From NCBI GenBank assembly GCA_020848545.1, contig JADLHZ010000089.1:1-64000 (forward strand): a stretch of DNA of 64,000 nucleotides, read 5' to 3'. The translations under genes and the position numbers were made by a program. Below, in pieces: positions 18,242 through 27,122 of this stretch (position 1 is its first letter; the number at the start of each line of letters is the position of its first letter). The notes beneath the pieces are model-generated. The model made no database searches. It saw nothing but the letters and a program-made list of their open reading frames with translations, and was not told the DNA's origin. This DNA is from Deltaproteobacteria bacterium. GTDB lineage: Bacteria; Myxococcota; JADLHZ01.

Positions 18242-18999
18242 AGATCCGGTACGCCGGTGGAACGCACGTCGGGATGAAGCGCGGTCACAACGAGGATTCG
18301 TTCTTCCTCTTGGCCGATCAGAATCTCTACGTCGTCGCCGACGGCATGGGCGGCCACAACTCGGGCGAGGTGGCGTCGCAGATCGCAGTCGAGACGCTCG
18401 CGAACTTCTTCCGCGAGACGGAGCAGGACGAGGATCTCACCTGGCCGTTCAAAGAAGATCCGGCGATGCGCTACGAGGAGAACCGGCTCTCGACCGGCAT
18501 CAAGCTCGCAAACCTGCGCATCTATGAAATGGCCGCGTCGGACGAGAAGCACCGCGGCATGGGCACGACGATCGTGTCTTTGTACTTCGGCAAAGAAGGC
18601 GCCTACCTCGGCCACGTCGGCGACTCGCGCGGCTATCGCGTGCGCTCGGGCGAGATCGCGCAGATGACCGAAGACCACAGCTTGTTGAACGACTACTTGA
18701 AAGTGCACAAGCTGACGCAAAAAGAGATCGAGAACTTCCCGCACAAGAACGTCATCGTGCGCGCGCTCGGCATGAAGGACTCGGTGATCGTCGACGTCAA
18801 GCGCCTCGATCTGCGCTCCGGCGACTTCTACCTGCTCTGCTCCGACGGCTTGAGCGGCATGGTGCCGGACGACTCGATCCGCGACGCCGTGGTGAAGAAC
18901 GGCGACAACATCGAGCAGGCGGTGCAAGACTTGATCGCCCTCGCCAACAAGAACGGCGGCCTGGACAACGTCACCGTCGTGCTCGTTCAAGCCGTGTAG
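18238..18999 (+). CDS. PP2C-family serine/threonine protein phosphatase
   Basis: A 253-residue Stp/PrpC-type phosphatase. The metal-binding motifs are in order: RGHNEDS, VVADGMGGHNSGE, GHVGDSRGYR, CSDGLSGMV and LDNVTVVLV, so both Mn/Mg sites look intact. The soluble enzyme removes phosphate from Ser/Thr of proteins, usually opposing Hanks-type kinases. A PEGA-domain fragment at the right edge might be the tail of one, but that is speculative. The ATG at 18238 overlaps the DUF192 stop, and the deacetylase gene follows after 3 bp. Confidence 0.95.
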   Translation: MKIRYAGGTHVGMKRGHNEDSFFLLADQNLYVVADGMGGHNSGEVASQIAVETLANFFRETEQDEDLTWPFKEDPAMRYEENRLSTGIKLANLRIYEMAASDEKHRGMGTTIVSLYFGKEGAYLGHVGDSRGYRVRSGEIAQMTEDHSLLNDYLKVHKLTQKEIENFPHKNVIVRALGMKDSVIVDVKRLDLRSGDFYLLCSDGLSGMVPDDSIRDAVVKNGDNIEQAVQDLIALANKNGGLDNVTVVLVQAV

Positions 19000-19002
19000 C
19001 CT

Positions 19003-20022
19003 TTGGCCAAGGTCGGGCTCTTCGATCATCCTGCCTTGACGCGACACCAGCCGGGCGCGCTGCATCCCGAGCGGCCTGCCCGCGTGCTTGCGGTGCGCGA
19101 AGCCCTGGAGACGAGCGGGCTCATGCGCCACTTGAATCCGTTCGAGGCGCCGCTCGTCGACGCCGCCCACGCGCTGCTCGTACACGCGACGGACGTGCTC
19201 GAGCGACTGAAGCGCACGGCGAGCGCTGCGGAGACACACTTCGATCCCGACACCGTCGCCTCAGCGGGATCGTACGAAGCGGCGCGCGCCTCCGCCGGCG
19301 GCGCGGTCGCTGCGGTCACGCGTGTCCTGCGCGGCGATCTCGACTCGGCGTTCGTCATCGCGCGACCGCCGGGCCATCATGCCGAGCACGATCGACCGAT
19401 GGGCTTTTGCTTGTTGAACAACGTGGCGATCGCCGCACGCGCAGCGATCGCGTCGGGCCGCGCCGAACGCGTGTGCATCCTCGACTGGGACGTGCACCAC
19501 GGCAACGGCACGCAGTGGTCGTTCTACGACGACCCTCGCGTTCTCTACGTCTCGCTGCACCGCTTTCCGTTTTATCCAGGCACCGGCGCCGCCGAAGAGA
19601 TCGGCAGCGGCGCGGGCGCGGGCACGACGCTGAACATTCCGCTCAGCGAAGCGCAGGACGACGCCGTTTACCACGCGGCCTTCGAGCGCGTGATCTTGCC
19701 GAAGCTCGGGGCGTTCGCGCCGTCGCTCCTCATCGTCTCGGCGGGCTACGACGCGCACGCGCGCGATCCGCTCGGGGGCATGCGGCTCACGCACGGCGCG
19801 TACGCGGACATGACGAAGATGCTCGTCGACTTCTGCCGCGCGCATTCGGTCGCCGGGCCGGTGCTCGTGCTCGAAGGCGGCTACGCGTTGGACGGCCTCG
19901 CGCAGTCGGTCGTCGCGAGCGTGGAGCAGCTGCTGCAGCCGACTTACGAGGCGCCGTCAGGGAGCGTCGTGGGGGCGATTGCCGCGGAATTCGATGCCCT
20001 CCGCGCTTTGCACCGGCTCTAG
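19003..20022 (+). CDS. Histone deacetylase-fold (AcuC-like) deacetylase
   Basis: A 339-residue protein of the arginase/deacetylase superfamily. Conserved blocks are RPPGHHAEHD with the catalytic His pair, LDWDVHHGNGT with the zinc-ligand Asp and His, VSAGYDAHARDPLGG with the third zinc-ligand Asp region, and LEGGY near the C-terminus. Bacterial members remove acyl groups from protein lysines, polyamines or small amides; the substrate is not evident. The TTG start at 19003 lies 3 bp after the PP2C stop. The gene ends at a shared CTAG with the convergent PBP1A gene. Confidence 0.92.
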   Translation: MAKVGLFDHPALTRHQPGALHPERPARVLAVREALETSGLMRHLNPFEAPLVDAAHALLVHATDVLERLKRTASAAETHFDPDTVASAGSYEAARASAGGAVAAVTRVLRGDLDSAFVIARPPGHHAEHDRPMGFCLLNNVAIAARAAIASGRAERVCILDWDVHHGNGTQWSFYDDPRVLYVSLHRFPFYPGTGAAEEIGSGAGAGTTLNIPLSEAQDDAVYHAAFERVILPKLGAFAPSLLIVSAGYDAHARDPLGGMRLTHGAYADMTKMLVDFCRAHSVAGPVLVLEGGYALDGLAQSVVASVEQLLQPTYEAPSGSVVGAIAAEFDALRALHRL

Positions 20023-22547
20023 AGGCCTGAGTCCGCTTTGTAAAACTCTTCGTTCCCGTCGTCCTTCTTCTGGCCGGGCTTCGGCTCGGTGCCCTTCTTG
20101 AAGTACTCGGTCACGCTGCGTCCGGTTCCGTCGGCGCGGTCGCCCGTCTCCGGATTGATCGGCACGCTGACGACGCCTTCGGGCATCGGGATCGGTGGCT
20201 GATCGACGTTCTTCAACGCCGCGATCATATAGTCGGTCCAAATCGGCAATGCGGCGCGGCCGCCGAACTCGTTGGCGCCGAGCGGGCGTTCGTTCTTGTC
20301 GTGGCCGACCCAGACCCCGGTGACCATGTCGCGCGTGAAGCCCATGAACCACGCGTCGAACTGATCGTTCGTCGTGCCGGTCTTGCCCGCCGCCGACTTG
20401 CCGAGGCGCGACGCGTAGAAGCCGGTGCCGCCGTTGACCACGTTCATCATCTGCCGCGTCATGACGTACGCCGTGCTTTCGTCGAGCACCTTTTCACGCG
20501 GGTTGAAGATCGCGTCGCGCGCCGCCAGCAGCCGTGAGACGACGGGGAGCGCGCTGTCGGTCAGGTGCGAGTGATCTTCGAGCACGCGACCCTCGCGATC
20601 GACGACGCGGCGAATGAGTTGGTAGCGCGGCTTGTACCCTTGCGCGGGGTACACGCCGTAGACCGTCGAGAGATCCCACATCGTGACGCACGAGGCGCCG
20701 AGCGCCATGCCGAAGTCGCGGTTGATCTTCGTCGTGATGCCGAGCTTACGCGCGTATTGGATCGCCATCTCCATGCCGACTTTTTCCAGCGTCTTCACCG
20801 CCGGGATGTTCATCGACATCTGAAACGCTGTCCGCACCGTCACGTCGCCCTTGAACTCGGCGTGCGAGTTCTCCGGCTTCCAGCGCACCTTGTTGTCCGG
20901 ATCGTCGAACACGATCGGCGAGTCTTGCAGGATCGTGGCCGGCGAGAAGTTGAGCTTCGGGTGATCGAACGCCGCCGTGTAGATCACCGGCTTGAACGAG
21001 CTGCCGGGCTGGCGGCAAGACTGCATGGTGCGGTTCAGCTCGGAGGCGTCGTAGTTGTAGCCGCCGACCATCGCGTGCACGTAGCCCGTGTGTGGGCTGG
21101 CCGAGAACAACGCCGACTCGGCGATCGGCTCTTGCTCCAAGCGCACGAAGGGCAAGTCGTCGGTGAACTTCGGCGGCCCCTCCTTGTTGCTCTTCATCGC
21201 GATGATCGTCGCCTTGGTCGTGGGCTTCACGAACACGACGTCGCCGCGCTTCAGCACCTTCTTCGCGCTGTCCTGCAGCTGATATTCGTAGGCGATGACC
21301 GGGTTCGGCTTCCGCGCCCAGCGCATCGCCGAGATCGGGATCTGCGCTTTGATCTTCACGCCGATGTCCACGATCGCGCGTTGATCGCTCACCTCGGTGA
21401 CGAGGCCGAGATAGAACGTGTTGTCCTGGAGCTCGTCTTTTTCGGTGACGAGCTTCTCCAAGATCGGCTGGTACTTCTCGAGGAACGCCTTCTCGTCCTT
21501 CTGCGCGATCTCGAGCAGCGGACCACGAAAGCCCTGGCGCTTGTCGAGATCGGAGAGGCCCATGGCGACGGCGCGCTCGGCGGCCTTCTGCTTCTCCATG
21601 TCGATCGTCGTATAGACCTCGAGGCCTTCTTCGTAGAGCGCCTTCTCGCCGTATTTGTCGGCGATGTGCCGGCGCACGGTCTCGACGAAGTGCGGCGCCG
21701 TCTTCCTGAACACGTCCTCGTTCGGATAGACCTTGAACGGCTCCTTCAATGCCTGCTCGTGCTGCGCCTTGGTGATGAAGTTCTCCTCCATCATGCGCCG
21801 CAAAACGTAGCGTTGGCGCTCGCGCGCGCGCTCCGGATGCGCGAAGGGCGAGAAGGTGGACGGCGCTTGCGGCAGCCCGGCGATCAACGCCTGCTCGCTC
21901 AGCGTCAGCTCGTCGACGTTCTTGTGAAAGTAGTTCTCCGCAGCCGCTTGCACGCCGTAGGCGCCGTGACCCAAGTAGATCTGATTCAGATAGAGATAGA
22001 GGATGTCCTCTTTCGAGAGCGACGACTCCAAGCGCTGCGCCAAGATGATCTGCGAGCCCTTGTAGCGCGCCTTGGCGTAGAACGACTTCTTCTTCGCGCC
22101 CTTGCGCACTTCCGGATCGAGGAATGATTTGGCGACCTGCATCGTGATCGTCGAGCCGCCCTGCTGGCCCTTGGCGGTCATGGTCTTCACCACCGAGCGC
22201 ACGAGGCCGAAGTAATCGATGCCCTCGTGCTCGAAGTAGCCGTCGTCTTCGCTGGCGATGAAGGCTTGCACGAAGGTCTTCGGAATGCGGTCGAAGGGGA
22301 TGAGAATGCGGCGCTCGACCGAGAACTCGCCGACGAGCTCGTTGTCGATGCCGTAGACGCGGGTGACGACCTTCGGCTTGTACTCCTGGACCGAGCTGAA
22401 CTCGGGAAGCCCTTGCGAGAACAGCGTGTAGAACACGAGCCCGATGATCACCGCGACGCCAAAGGACACCGCCGCGCCGTAGGCGACGAACATCACGAGC
22501 TTCCGCTTCCAGGTGCGTTCGGCGGGCATGTTCGAGAATTTAACCAC
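20019..22547 (-). CDS. mrcA: Class A penicillin-binding protein 1A (transglycosylase/transpeptidase)
   Basis: An 842-residue bifunctional peptidoglycan synthase. A single N-terminal membrane anchor spans about residues 18-42. The GT51 transglycosylase domain has EDDGYFEHEG with the catalytic Glu and GGSTITMQVAKS. An OB-like insert (about 330-430) is typical of PBP1A. The transpeptidase has SSFK (nucleophile Ser), SMN and KTGTT. It polymerises lipid II and crosslinks stem peptides in the periplasm. The GTG at 22547 has AGGAT just upstream; ATG 22529 is an alternative. It is last in the MoxR-DUF58-transglutaminase operon, 8 bp after TgpA, a suggestive link to envelope remodelling. Confidence 0.96.
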   Translation of the reverse strand: MVKFSNMPAERTWKRKLVMFVAYGAAVSFGVAVIIGLVFYTLFSQGLPEFSSVQEYKPKVVTRVYGIDNELVGEFSVERRILIPFDRIPKTFVQAFIASEDDGYFEHEGIDYFGLVRSVVKTMTAKGQQGGSTITMQVAKSFLDPEVRKGAKKKSFYAKARYKGSQIILAQRLESSLSKEDILYLYLNQIYLGHGAYGVQAAAENYFHKNVDELTLSEQALIAGLPQAPSTFSPFAHPERARERQRYVLRRMMEENFITKAQHEQALKEPFKVYPNEDVFRKTAPHFVETVRRHIADKYGEKALYEEGLEVYTTIDMEKQKAAERAVAMGLSDLDKRQGFRGPLLEIAQKDEKAFLEKYQPILEKLVTEKDELQDNTFYLGLVTEVSDQRAIVDIGVKIKAQIPISAMRWARKPNPVIAYEYQLQDSAKKVLKRGDVVFVKPTTKATIIAMKSNKEGPPKFTDDLPFVRLEQEPIAESALFSASPHTGYVHAMVGGYNYDASELNRTMQSCRQPGSSFKPVIYTAAFDHPKLNFSPATILQDSPIVFDDPDNKVRWKPENSHAEFKGDVTVRTAFQMSMNIPAVKTLEKVGMEMAIQYARKLGITTKINRDFGMALGASCVTMWDLSTVYGVYPAQGYKPRYQLIRRVVDREGRVLEDHSHLTDSALPVVSRLLAARDAIFNPREKVLDESTAYVMTRQMMNVVNGGTGFYASRLGKSAAGKTGTTNDQFDAWFMGFTRDMVTGVWVGHDKNERPLGANEFGGRAALPIWTDYMIAALKNVDQPPIPMPEGVVSVPINPETGDRADGTGRSVTEYFKKGTEPKPGQKKDDGNEEFYKADSGL

Positions 22548-22555
22548 GGAATATC

Positions 22556-24637
22556 CTAACCCGAAGCCCGGCGAGCGTCACGGCCGTGTGGCGGTTTGGT
22601 CAAATGCGCCACGTCCTGCAACATGGCGCGCATGGTCACGACGTCTTCTTCGCTGACTTCGCCCGAAAAACGCGCGCGCAAGTACGCCGTGGCGAAGCGC
22701 TCACTGAGCGGACGCACCGGCGGATCCTTGTCGGCGACCGCGCGGAAGTAGAGGTTCGGGGGTTGGTGGGCCGGGCGTGGCGCGTGACCACGCTTCTCCA
22801 TCGCGCGCTCGAAGCGTTTGAACAACCGGCTCGCTTCGACCTCGCGCGGCACCGGCGCCGAGCGCTTGCGCCGCAGGAAGACGATCGCGGCAACGACGAT
22901 GAGCACACCACCGGCGAAGTGCCACTTGTGCGCGTTCATCCACACCTTCCACGACTGGTTCTCCGGCAGGTCTGTCGTCGGTGCGGCTTCGAACGAATGC
23001 TTGATCGAGCGAAGCGCCGAGACCTGGAGATCGAGATCGTACTCGATGACGTAGCGGTTCCAGCGGTAGCGCATGAGGTCCGACACCGCGGCGATCTTCT
23101 CCCACACGCCGAAGCTCTCGCGCGCCGACGACACTGGGGTGGGATCGATGCGCCGCCAGCCGCCGTCCTGCGAGCGATACTCGACCCAGCTGTGCGCGCG
23201 GTACTCCTGCACCGCGTAGTACTTGCCGTAGGGGTTGAAGCTCGCGCCTTTGTAGCCGCTGACGATGCGCGCTGGCACGCCGCTCATTCGCAGCATCAAC
23301 GCCAGCGCGCTCGCGTAGTACTCGCAGTGGCCGGCTTTGCGATCGAAGAGAAAGTACGCGAGCGGGCTCGAGCCTTCTGGCGGCGCCTTCATCTCGGTCG
23401 AGTATTTGTACTCGACGCCGAAGCCGTTCTTGAGCGCCGTCGCGATCTCCTCGGCGCTCTTTGCGTCGCCACGCCACTGCTTCGCGAGCTCGCCGATGCG
23501 CGCATCGGTCGCTGGGACGGCAGTCGCGTCGACGTCGTCTTCCTCGCGGCCGTACGCGTTCGGGTCGAACCAGGCGTCGAGCGTCACAGCCATGCCGAGC
23601 GGACGAATAATCGTCACGTCCCCGGAGTCGTCGGTGTAGAGGCGCACGCGCGCGTGGCCGGCGACGAGCGGATTGTCCTGCAGCAGGCGCGCCGTGTGCG
23701 TCAGCTCCGGCAGGAACAGGTACTCGCTCTCGGACGGCTCTTGGTAATAGCGAAAGCGCACGTCGTGTTTCACGTCCTTCCGGTGCAGGAGAAACGTGCC
23801 ATCCGCGCGAAAGTGCACGCCGCTCTGGCCGCGGCTGCTCTTCTGCCAGTGCTTGCCGTCGAAGCGTGAGAGCGTGGCGCCGCGAAAGTAGAGCTGCTCG
23901 GGATCGAAGCCCTCGGGCATGTCGAGGAACTCGAGGCGCGCGACGACCGTCGCGTCGTCTTCGAGCTGACCGCTCATGCCGAGCTCGACGCGATCGGAAA
24001 AGCCCGTGGCGGTCTGCGACGAGCGCAGCTTCGGCTTGAAGTAGCCGAGGCCCATGCGCGGAAAGAGCATGAAGAACATCGTCGTCTGCAAGAAGACGAT
24101 CACCGCGAGCACGCTCGTCGTCACCCAGAAGCGCCGCGAGATGCGCAGCTCCCGCGCGAGCTCGGGCTGCGACTCGGCGGCGCGCGTCAGGTGCGTGGTC
24201 GTCAGCGCCCAGATCGAGCAGATGATGACGAGCACGAAGTACGGCGCGAAGGCGAAGGTCGCGTTCAGCGCCGAGCCCGCGAGCACGACGACGAAGGAGA
24301 GGGTCAGGATCTGCACTGCGTCGTTCGAGGTGCGCTTGGTGAACAGCCGCGAGACCAACACGAGCACGAGGAAAAGCGTGGCGCCCGAAATGATGTCGCG
24401 CAAGCCGTTCCACACCTCGAGCAGCACGCCGCCGAGCAGCATGATCAGGCCGAGGACGACGACGCGCGACTCGCTCCAACGTTCGCGGAGGCGATACGGC
24501 ACGACGAGCGAAGCGCAGGTGGCGGTGAAGATGCCGGCGACGAGCGGCCACTCGAAGGCCTCTGCGGAGAACACAGTGCCGAGTGCGCTGAGCACGAGGA
24601 GATAGAGCGCCATCGTTTGCGCTCGATAAATATTCAT
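22556..24637 (-). CDS. TgpA-type membrane transglutaminase-like protein
   Basis: A 693-residue protein with the TgpA layout. The N-terminal DUF3488-like part has about six membrane segments (residues 1-190). A large periplasmic transglutaminase-like domain follows, with Cys in GHCEYYAS, His in RAHSWVEY and Asp in RRIDPTP, so the catalytic triad is intact. One more membrane segment (WHFAGGVLIVVAAIVFL) precedes a cytoplasmic DUF4129-like tail. TgpA of Pseudomonas is essential and envelope-related, but its substrate is unknown. The gene sits with moxR and DUF58 genes in the usual conserved order, here extended by PBP1A. Confidence 0.93.
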   Translation of the reverse strand: MNIYRAQTMALYLLVLSALGTVFSAEAFEWPLVAGIFTATCASLVVPYRLRERWSESRVVVLGLIMLLGGVLLEVWNGLRDIISGATLFLVLVLVSRLFTKRTSNDAVQILTLSFVVVLAGSALNATFAFAPYFVLVIICSIWALTTTHLTRAAESQPELARELRISRRFWVTTSVLAVIVFLQTTMFFMLFPRMGLGYFKPKLRSSQTATGFSDRVELGMSGQLEDDATVVARLEFLDMPEGFDPEQLYFRGATLSRFDGKHWQKSSRGQSGVHFRADGTFLLHRKDVKHDVRFRYYQEPSESEYLFLPELTHTARLLQDNPLVAGHARVRLYTDDSGDVTIIRPLGMAVTLDAWFDPNAYGREEDDVDATAVPATDARIGELAKQWRGDAKSAEEIATALKNGFGVEYKYSTEMKAPPEGSSPLAYFLFDRKAGHCEYYASALALMLRMSGVPARIVSGYKGASFNPYGKYYAVQEYRAHSWVEYRSQDGGWRRIDPTPVSSARESFGVWEKIAAVSDLMRYRWNRYVIEYDLDLQVSALRSIKHSFEAAPTTDLPENQSWKVWMNAHKWHFAGGVLIVVAAIVFLRRKRSAPVPREVEASRLFKRFERAMEKRGHAPRPAHQPPNLYFRAVADKDPPVRPLSERFATAYLRARFSGEVSEEDVVTMRAMLQDVAHLTKPPHGRDARRASG

Positions 24638-24662
24638 GGCGCTCCGCAGGCTTTGCGCTTGT

Positions 24663-25679
24663 TCATCCGTCCACCCACACGACCGGCGCGCGGCCGAGGT
24701 TCGGCGGTGGCACGCTGCCCTTCGCGCCGATCGCCGTCTGACCGAGCATCGTCAGCAACGCGCGTTCGTGGGCAGCGCCCGTCGAGATCGGCGCCGTCGC
24801 GTCGCCGAGGAACAACCCGGTCGGTGCGCCGGCGCGCATGCGTTCGACCACGCAACCGGCGGCCTTCTCGAGCGCGCGCTCGAACGCTTCGTCGCCTGCC
24901 TCACCCCGCACGCCGACGATCACCGCGTCGCTCGCGTCGGTGGCGCGACGGATCGCGACCATGTTTTGGCGGCCAGCGCTCTTGCCCCACGCGATGTTGC
25001 GGATGTCTTCGTCGGGCTGCGCTTCGCGTACGTCGTACGGTTCGATCGCGTGCCCGGGCTTCTGCCGCGTGTGCGCACCGATCGCCGTCGGCGGCAGCTG
25101 CAGCGCGTCCGAGAGCTCTTGCGGCGCCGGCGCCACCGTCAGCTTCACGCTCGGCAGGAACACGCGGATCTTGCGGAAGAGGCCGAAGGGATACTCGGTC
25201 TCCATCGAGACTTCGTCGATCTCGTAGTCGCCGCGCTCGTCGAAGATCACCTCGCCGCGGATCGAGCGCTGCTCGTTCTTCGGCACGTGGACGATGGTGA
25301 CGCGCTTCTTCAAGAGCACCGGCTCGGTGTCTTCGCTCCACGCGCTCTTGGCATGAAACGACACCTCCATCACCAAGGAGAACGCGTCGCGCCGCTCGTG
25401 GGTGTTCGTGACCGTGAACTCGACGATGTGCGGGCGCGTGGCGATGGCGAGCGTCTCGGTGCGCATGTCGAGCTTCAGATCGCGCACGTTCCACTCGGAG
25501 AGGATGCCCGACACGGTGATGATGCTGAGCAAGAGGCCGAGGCAGAGGAAGAGCAGGTTGTTGCCCGAGTTCAACACACCGAGGCCGAGCGCGAGCGTGA
25601 TGCCGACGAAGATCTTGCCTTGGCGCGTGATGATCAGGCGGCGGTTGGTGGCGAAGAAGCCACGGCGTTTGCGTTCCAC
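24663..25679 (-). CDS. DUF58 domain protein
   Basis: A 338-residue protein with two N-terminal membrane segments (about 22-65, GKIFVGITLALGLGVL and LLFLCLGLLLSIITV), then a beta-rich region and the DUF58 core with EPYDVREAQPDEDIRNIAW at about residues 225-245. DUF58 proteins resemble von Willebrand factor A domains and work with MoxR ATPases, probably as assembly or chaperone pairs. The MoxR gene lies 10 bp upstream and the TgpA gene 25 bp downstream. Confidence 0.92.
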   Translation of the reverse strand: MERKRRGFFATNRRLIITRQGKIFVGITLALGLGVLNSGNNLLFLCLGLLLSIITVSGILSEWNVRDLKLDMRTETLAIATRPHIVEFTVTNTHERRDAFSLVMEVSFHAKSAWSEDTEPVLLKKRVTIVHVPKNEQRSIRGEVIFDERGDYEIDEVSMETEYPFGLFRKIRVFLPSVKLTVAPAPQELSDALQLPPTAIGAHTRQKPGHAIEPYDVREAQPDEDIRNIAWGKSAGRQNMVAIRRATDASDAVIVGVRGEAGDEAFERALEKAAGCVVERMRAGAPTGLFLGDATAPISTGAAHERALLTMLGQTAIGAKGSVPPPNLGRAPVVWVDG

Positions 25680-25689
25680 GGGCGGCTCC

Positions 25690-26667
25690 TCAGGTCGGGA
25701 CGGCGACCTTGGCGAGGATGTCCTTCAACGCCGCCTCGACCGCGATGCGATCGAGCTGCTGCGTCGCGTGGCGCAAGGTCACGCGATGGTTCATCACCGG
25801 CAGCCACAGTTGGCTCACGTCGTCAGGGATGGTGAACTTCCTGCCGCGCAGCCACGCGAGGCCGCGGCACGCGTTGACGAGCGACACCGCCGCGCGCGTC
25901 GAAGCGCCGAGCTGAAAGTCCGGCGACTCGCGCGTGGCACGGCAGAGCGCCACGGCGTAGTCGGCGATCGCAGGATCGACGCGCACCGCTTGCACTTCGT
26001 CCATCGCAAGGCGCAGCTCGTCGCTCGTGATCACTTGCTGCACTTTGTCGGCACGCACGGGCGCGCCGCCGTTCATCACGATCTCGCGCTCGCTCTGCGC
26101 GTCGGGATAGCCGACCGAGAGGCGCATCAAGAAGCGGTCGAGCTGGTTCTCCGGCAACGGGTGCGTACCTTGGGCGTCGAGCGGGTTCTGCGTGGCGACG
26201 ACCCAAAACGGCTCCGGCAGCTTGTGGCTCTGGCGCTCGACCGAGACGGTGCCCTCGCCCATCGCCTCGAGCATCGCGCTCTGCGTCTTCGGCGTGGCGC
26301 GGTTGATCTCGTCGAGCAGGAGCACGTTCGTGAAGATCGGACCCGGCTTGAACTCGAACTGCGAGGTCTTCTGATCGTAGATGACGACGCCGGTCACGTC
26401 TGACGGGAGCAAGTCGGCGGTGCACTGCACGCGGCGAAACGCGAGGCCGAGCGTGCGCGAGAGGACCAAAGAGAGCGTGGTCTTGCCGACGCCCGGCACG
26501 TCCTCGAAGAGCACGTGGCCGCGCGCGACGAGCGCCACGAGCGCCATCTCGATCACTTGGCGCTTGCCTTTGATCGATCGCTCGACGTGTTCGACGAGAC
26601 GCGTCAGAAGCTCGGCGTCGGTGCCCGGTTGGCCCTTGGCAGGCGCTTTGTCGGCGATCTTCAGCAT
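25690..26667 (-). CDS. MoxR family AAA+ ATPase
   Basis: A 325-residue MoxR ATPase. Walker A is EDVPGVGKTTL, Walker B is LLLDEINRA, sensor 1 is VVATQNP, and the family block LPENQLDRFLMR follows; an AAA lid fills the C-terminus. MoxR ATPases act as chaperones for DUF58/VWA partner proteins, which here are encoded just downstream. I chose ATG 26667 because MoxR proteins start with a short N-terminal helix before the AAA core; the frame extends upstream into the peptidase gene with no similarity. It begins 7 bp after the S26-like peptidase stop. Confidence 0.93.
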   Translation of the reverse strand: MLKIADKAPAKGQPGTDAELLTRLVEHVERSIKGKRQVIEMALVALVARGHVLFEDVPGVGKTTLSLVLSRTLGLAFRRVQCTADLLPSDVTGVVIYDQKTSQFEFKPGPIFTNVLLLDEINRATPKTQSAMLEAMGEGTVSVERQSHKLPEPFWVVATQNPLDAQGTHPLPENQLDRFLMRLSVGYPDAQSEREIVMNGGAPVRADKVQQVITSDELRLAMDEVQAVRVDPAIADYAVALCRATRESPDFQLGASTRAAVSLVNACRGLAWLRGRKFTIPDDVSQLWLPVMNHRVTLRHATQQLDRIAVEAALKDILAKVAVPT

Positions 26668-26674
26668 GAAACCG

Positions 26675-27079
26675 CTAGCCTCCGAACAACCGAGCGAGCG
26701 TGAACAACATTCTGCGGCAGGCGAGCCGGAAGCGGATCTTGAACGGCAGCGGCGCCGTGCGGGCGATGCCGACGACGGCGTCAATCGGGATCGGACCTTC
26801 GCCGTGGCGCATGGCATCGCCCCACAGCCACACTTGGTTCGCCCGCAACTTCACGACTCGATGCAAGGTGGTGACGCCAGCGAACACCGCAAGCACCACC
26901 TCGCCTACATGCGGCGGTCGGGTGACGGGATCGATCATCACGACGGTGCCGTCTTGCAGGTGCGGCTCCATCGAGCGGCCGCGCGGCTTGAACAGAATCG
27001 GCTTTCCCGACCGCAATTTCTCGACGAACGCGACTTCATCCTGCGCTTGCGCACGTGCTGAGATGGGAATCTCACTCAT
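26675..27079 (-). CDS. S24/S26 signal-peptidase-like protease, probable Ser/His type
   Basis: About 134 residues with the S24/S26 peptidase core. Box B is GRSMEPHLQDG, giving the nucleophile Ser; then GEVVLAVF, TTLHRVV and a C-terminal WGDAMRHGE block like the GDN box of signal peptidases. At the usual general-base Lys position the sequence has His (LHRVV), as in ER, archaeal and SipW-type signal peptidases. There is one possible C-terminal amphipathic helix and no clear N-terminal anchor. ATG 27079 gives a normal protein; ATG 27100 is possible. The gene could serve the MoxR operon 7 bp downstream, or release peptides for the divergently encoded radical SAM system; both are inference. Confidence 0.7.
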   Translation of the reverse strand: MSEIPISARAQAQDEVAFVEKLRSGKPILFKPRGRSMEPHLQDGTVVMIDPVTRPPHVGEVVLAVFAGVTTLHRVVKLRANQVWLWGDAMRHGEGPIPIDAVVGIARTAPLPFKIRFRLACRRMLFTLARLFGG

Positions 27080-27104
27080 TCTGTGGAAATAGTGCCACAT
27101 CCGC

Positions 27105-27118
27105 TGCGGCCGGCCGCA
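27105..27118. promoter_or_regulatory. Perfect 14-bp palindrome between divergent genes
   Basis: TGCGGCCGGCCGCA is a perfect palindrome in the short spacer between the minus-strand peptidase and the plus-strand radical SAM gene, ending 4 bp before the latter's ATG. A second smaller inverted repeat, GTGG-N8-CCAC, lies beside it at 27083-27098. Such sites can be operators for a dimeric repressor acting on both genes, but GC-only palindromes also arise by chance in high-GC DNA. Confidence 0.35.
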
Positions 27119-27122
27119 AAAT

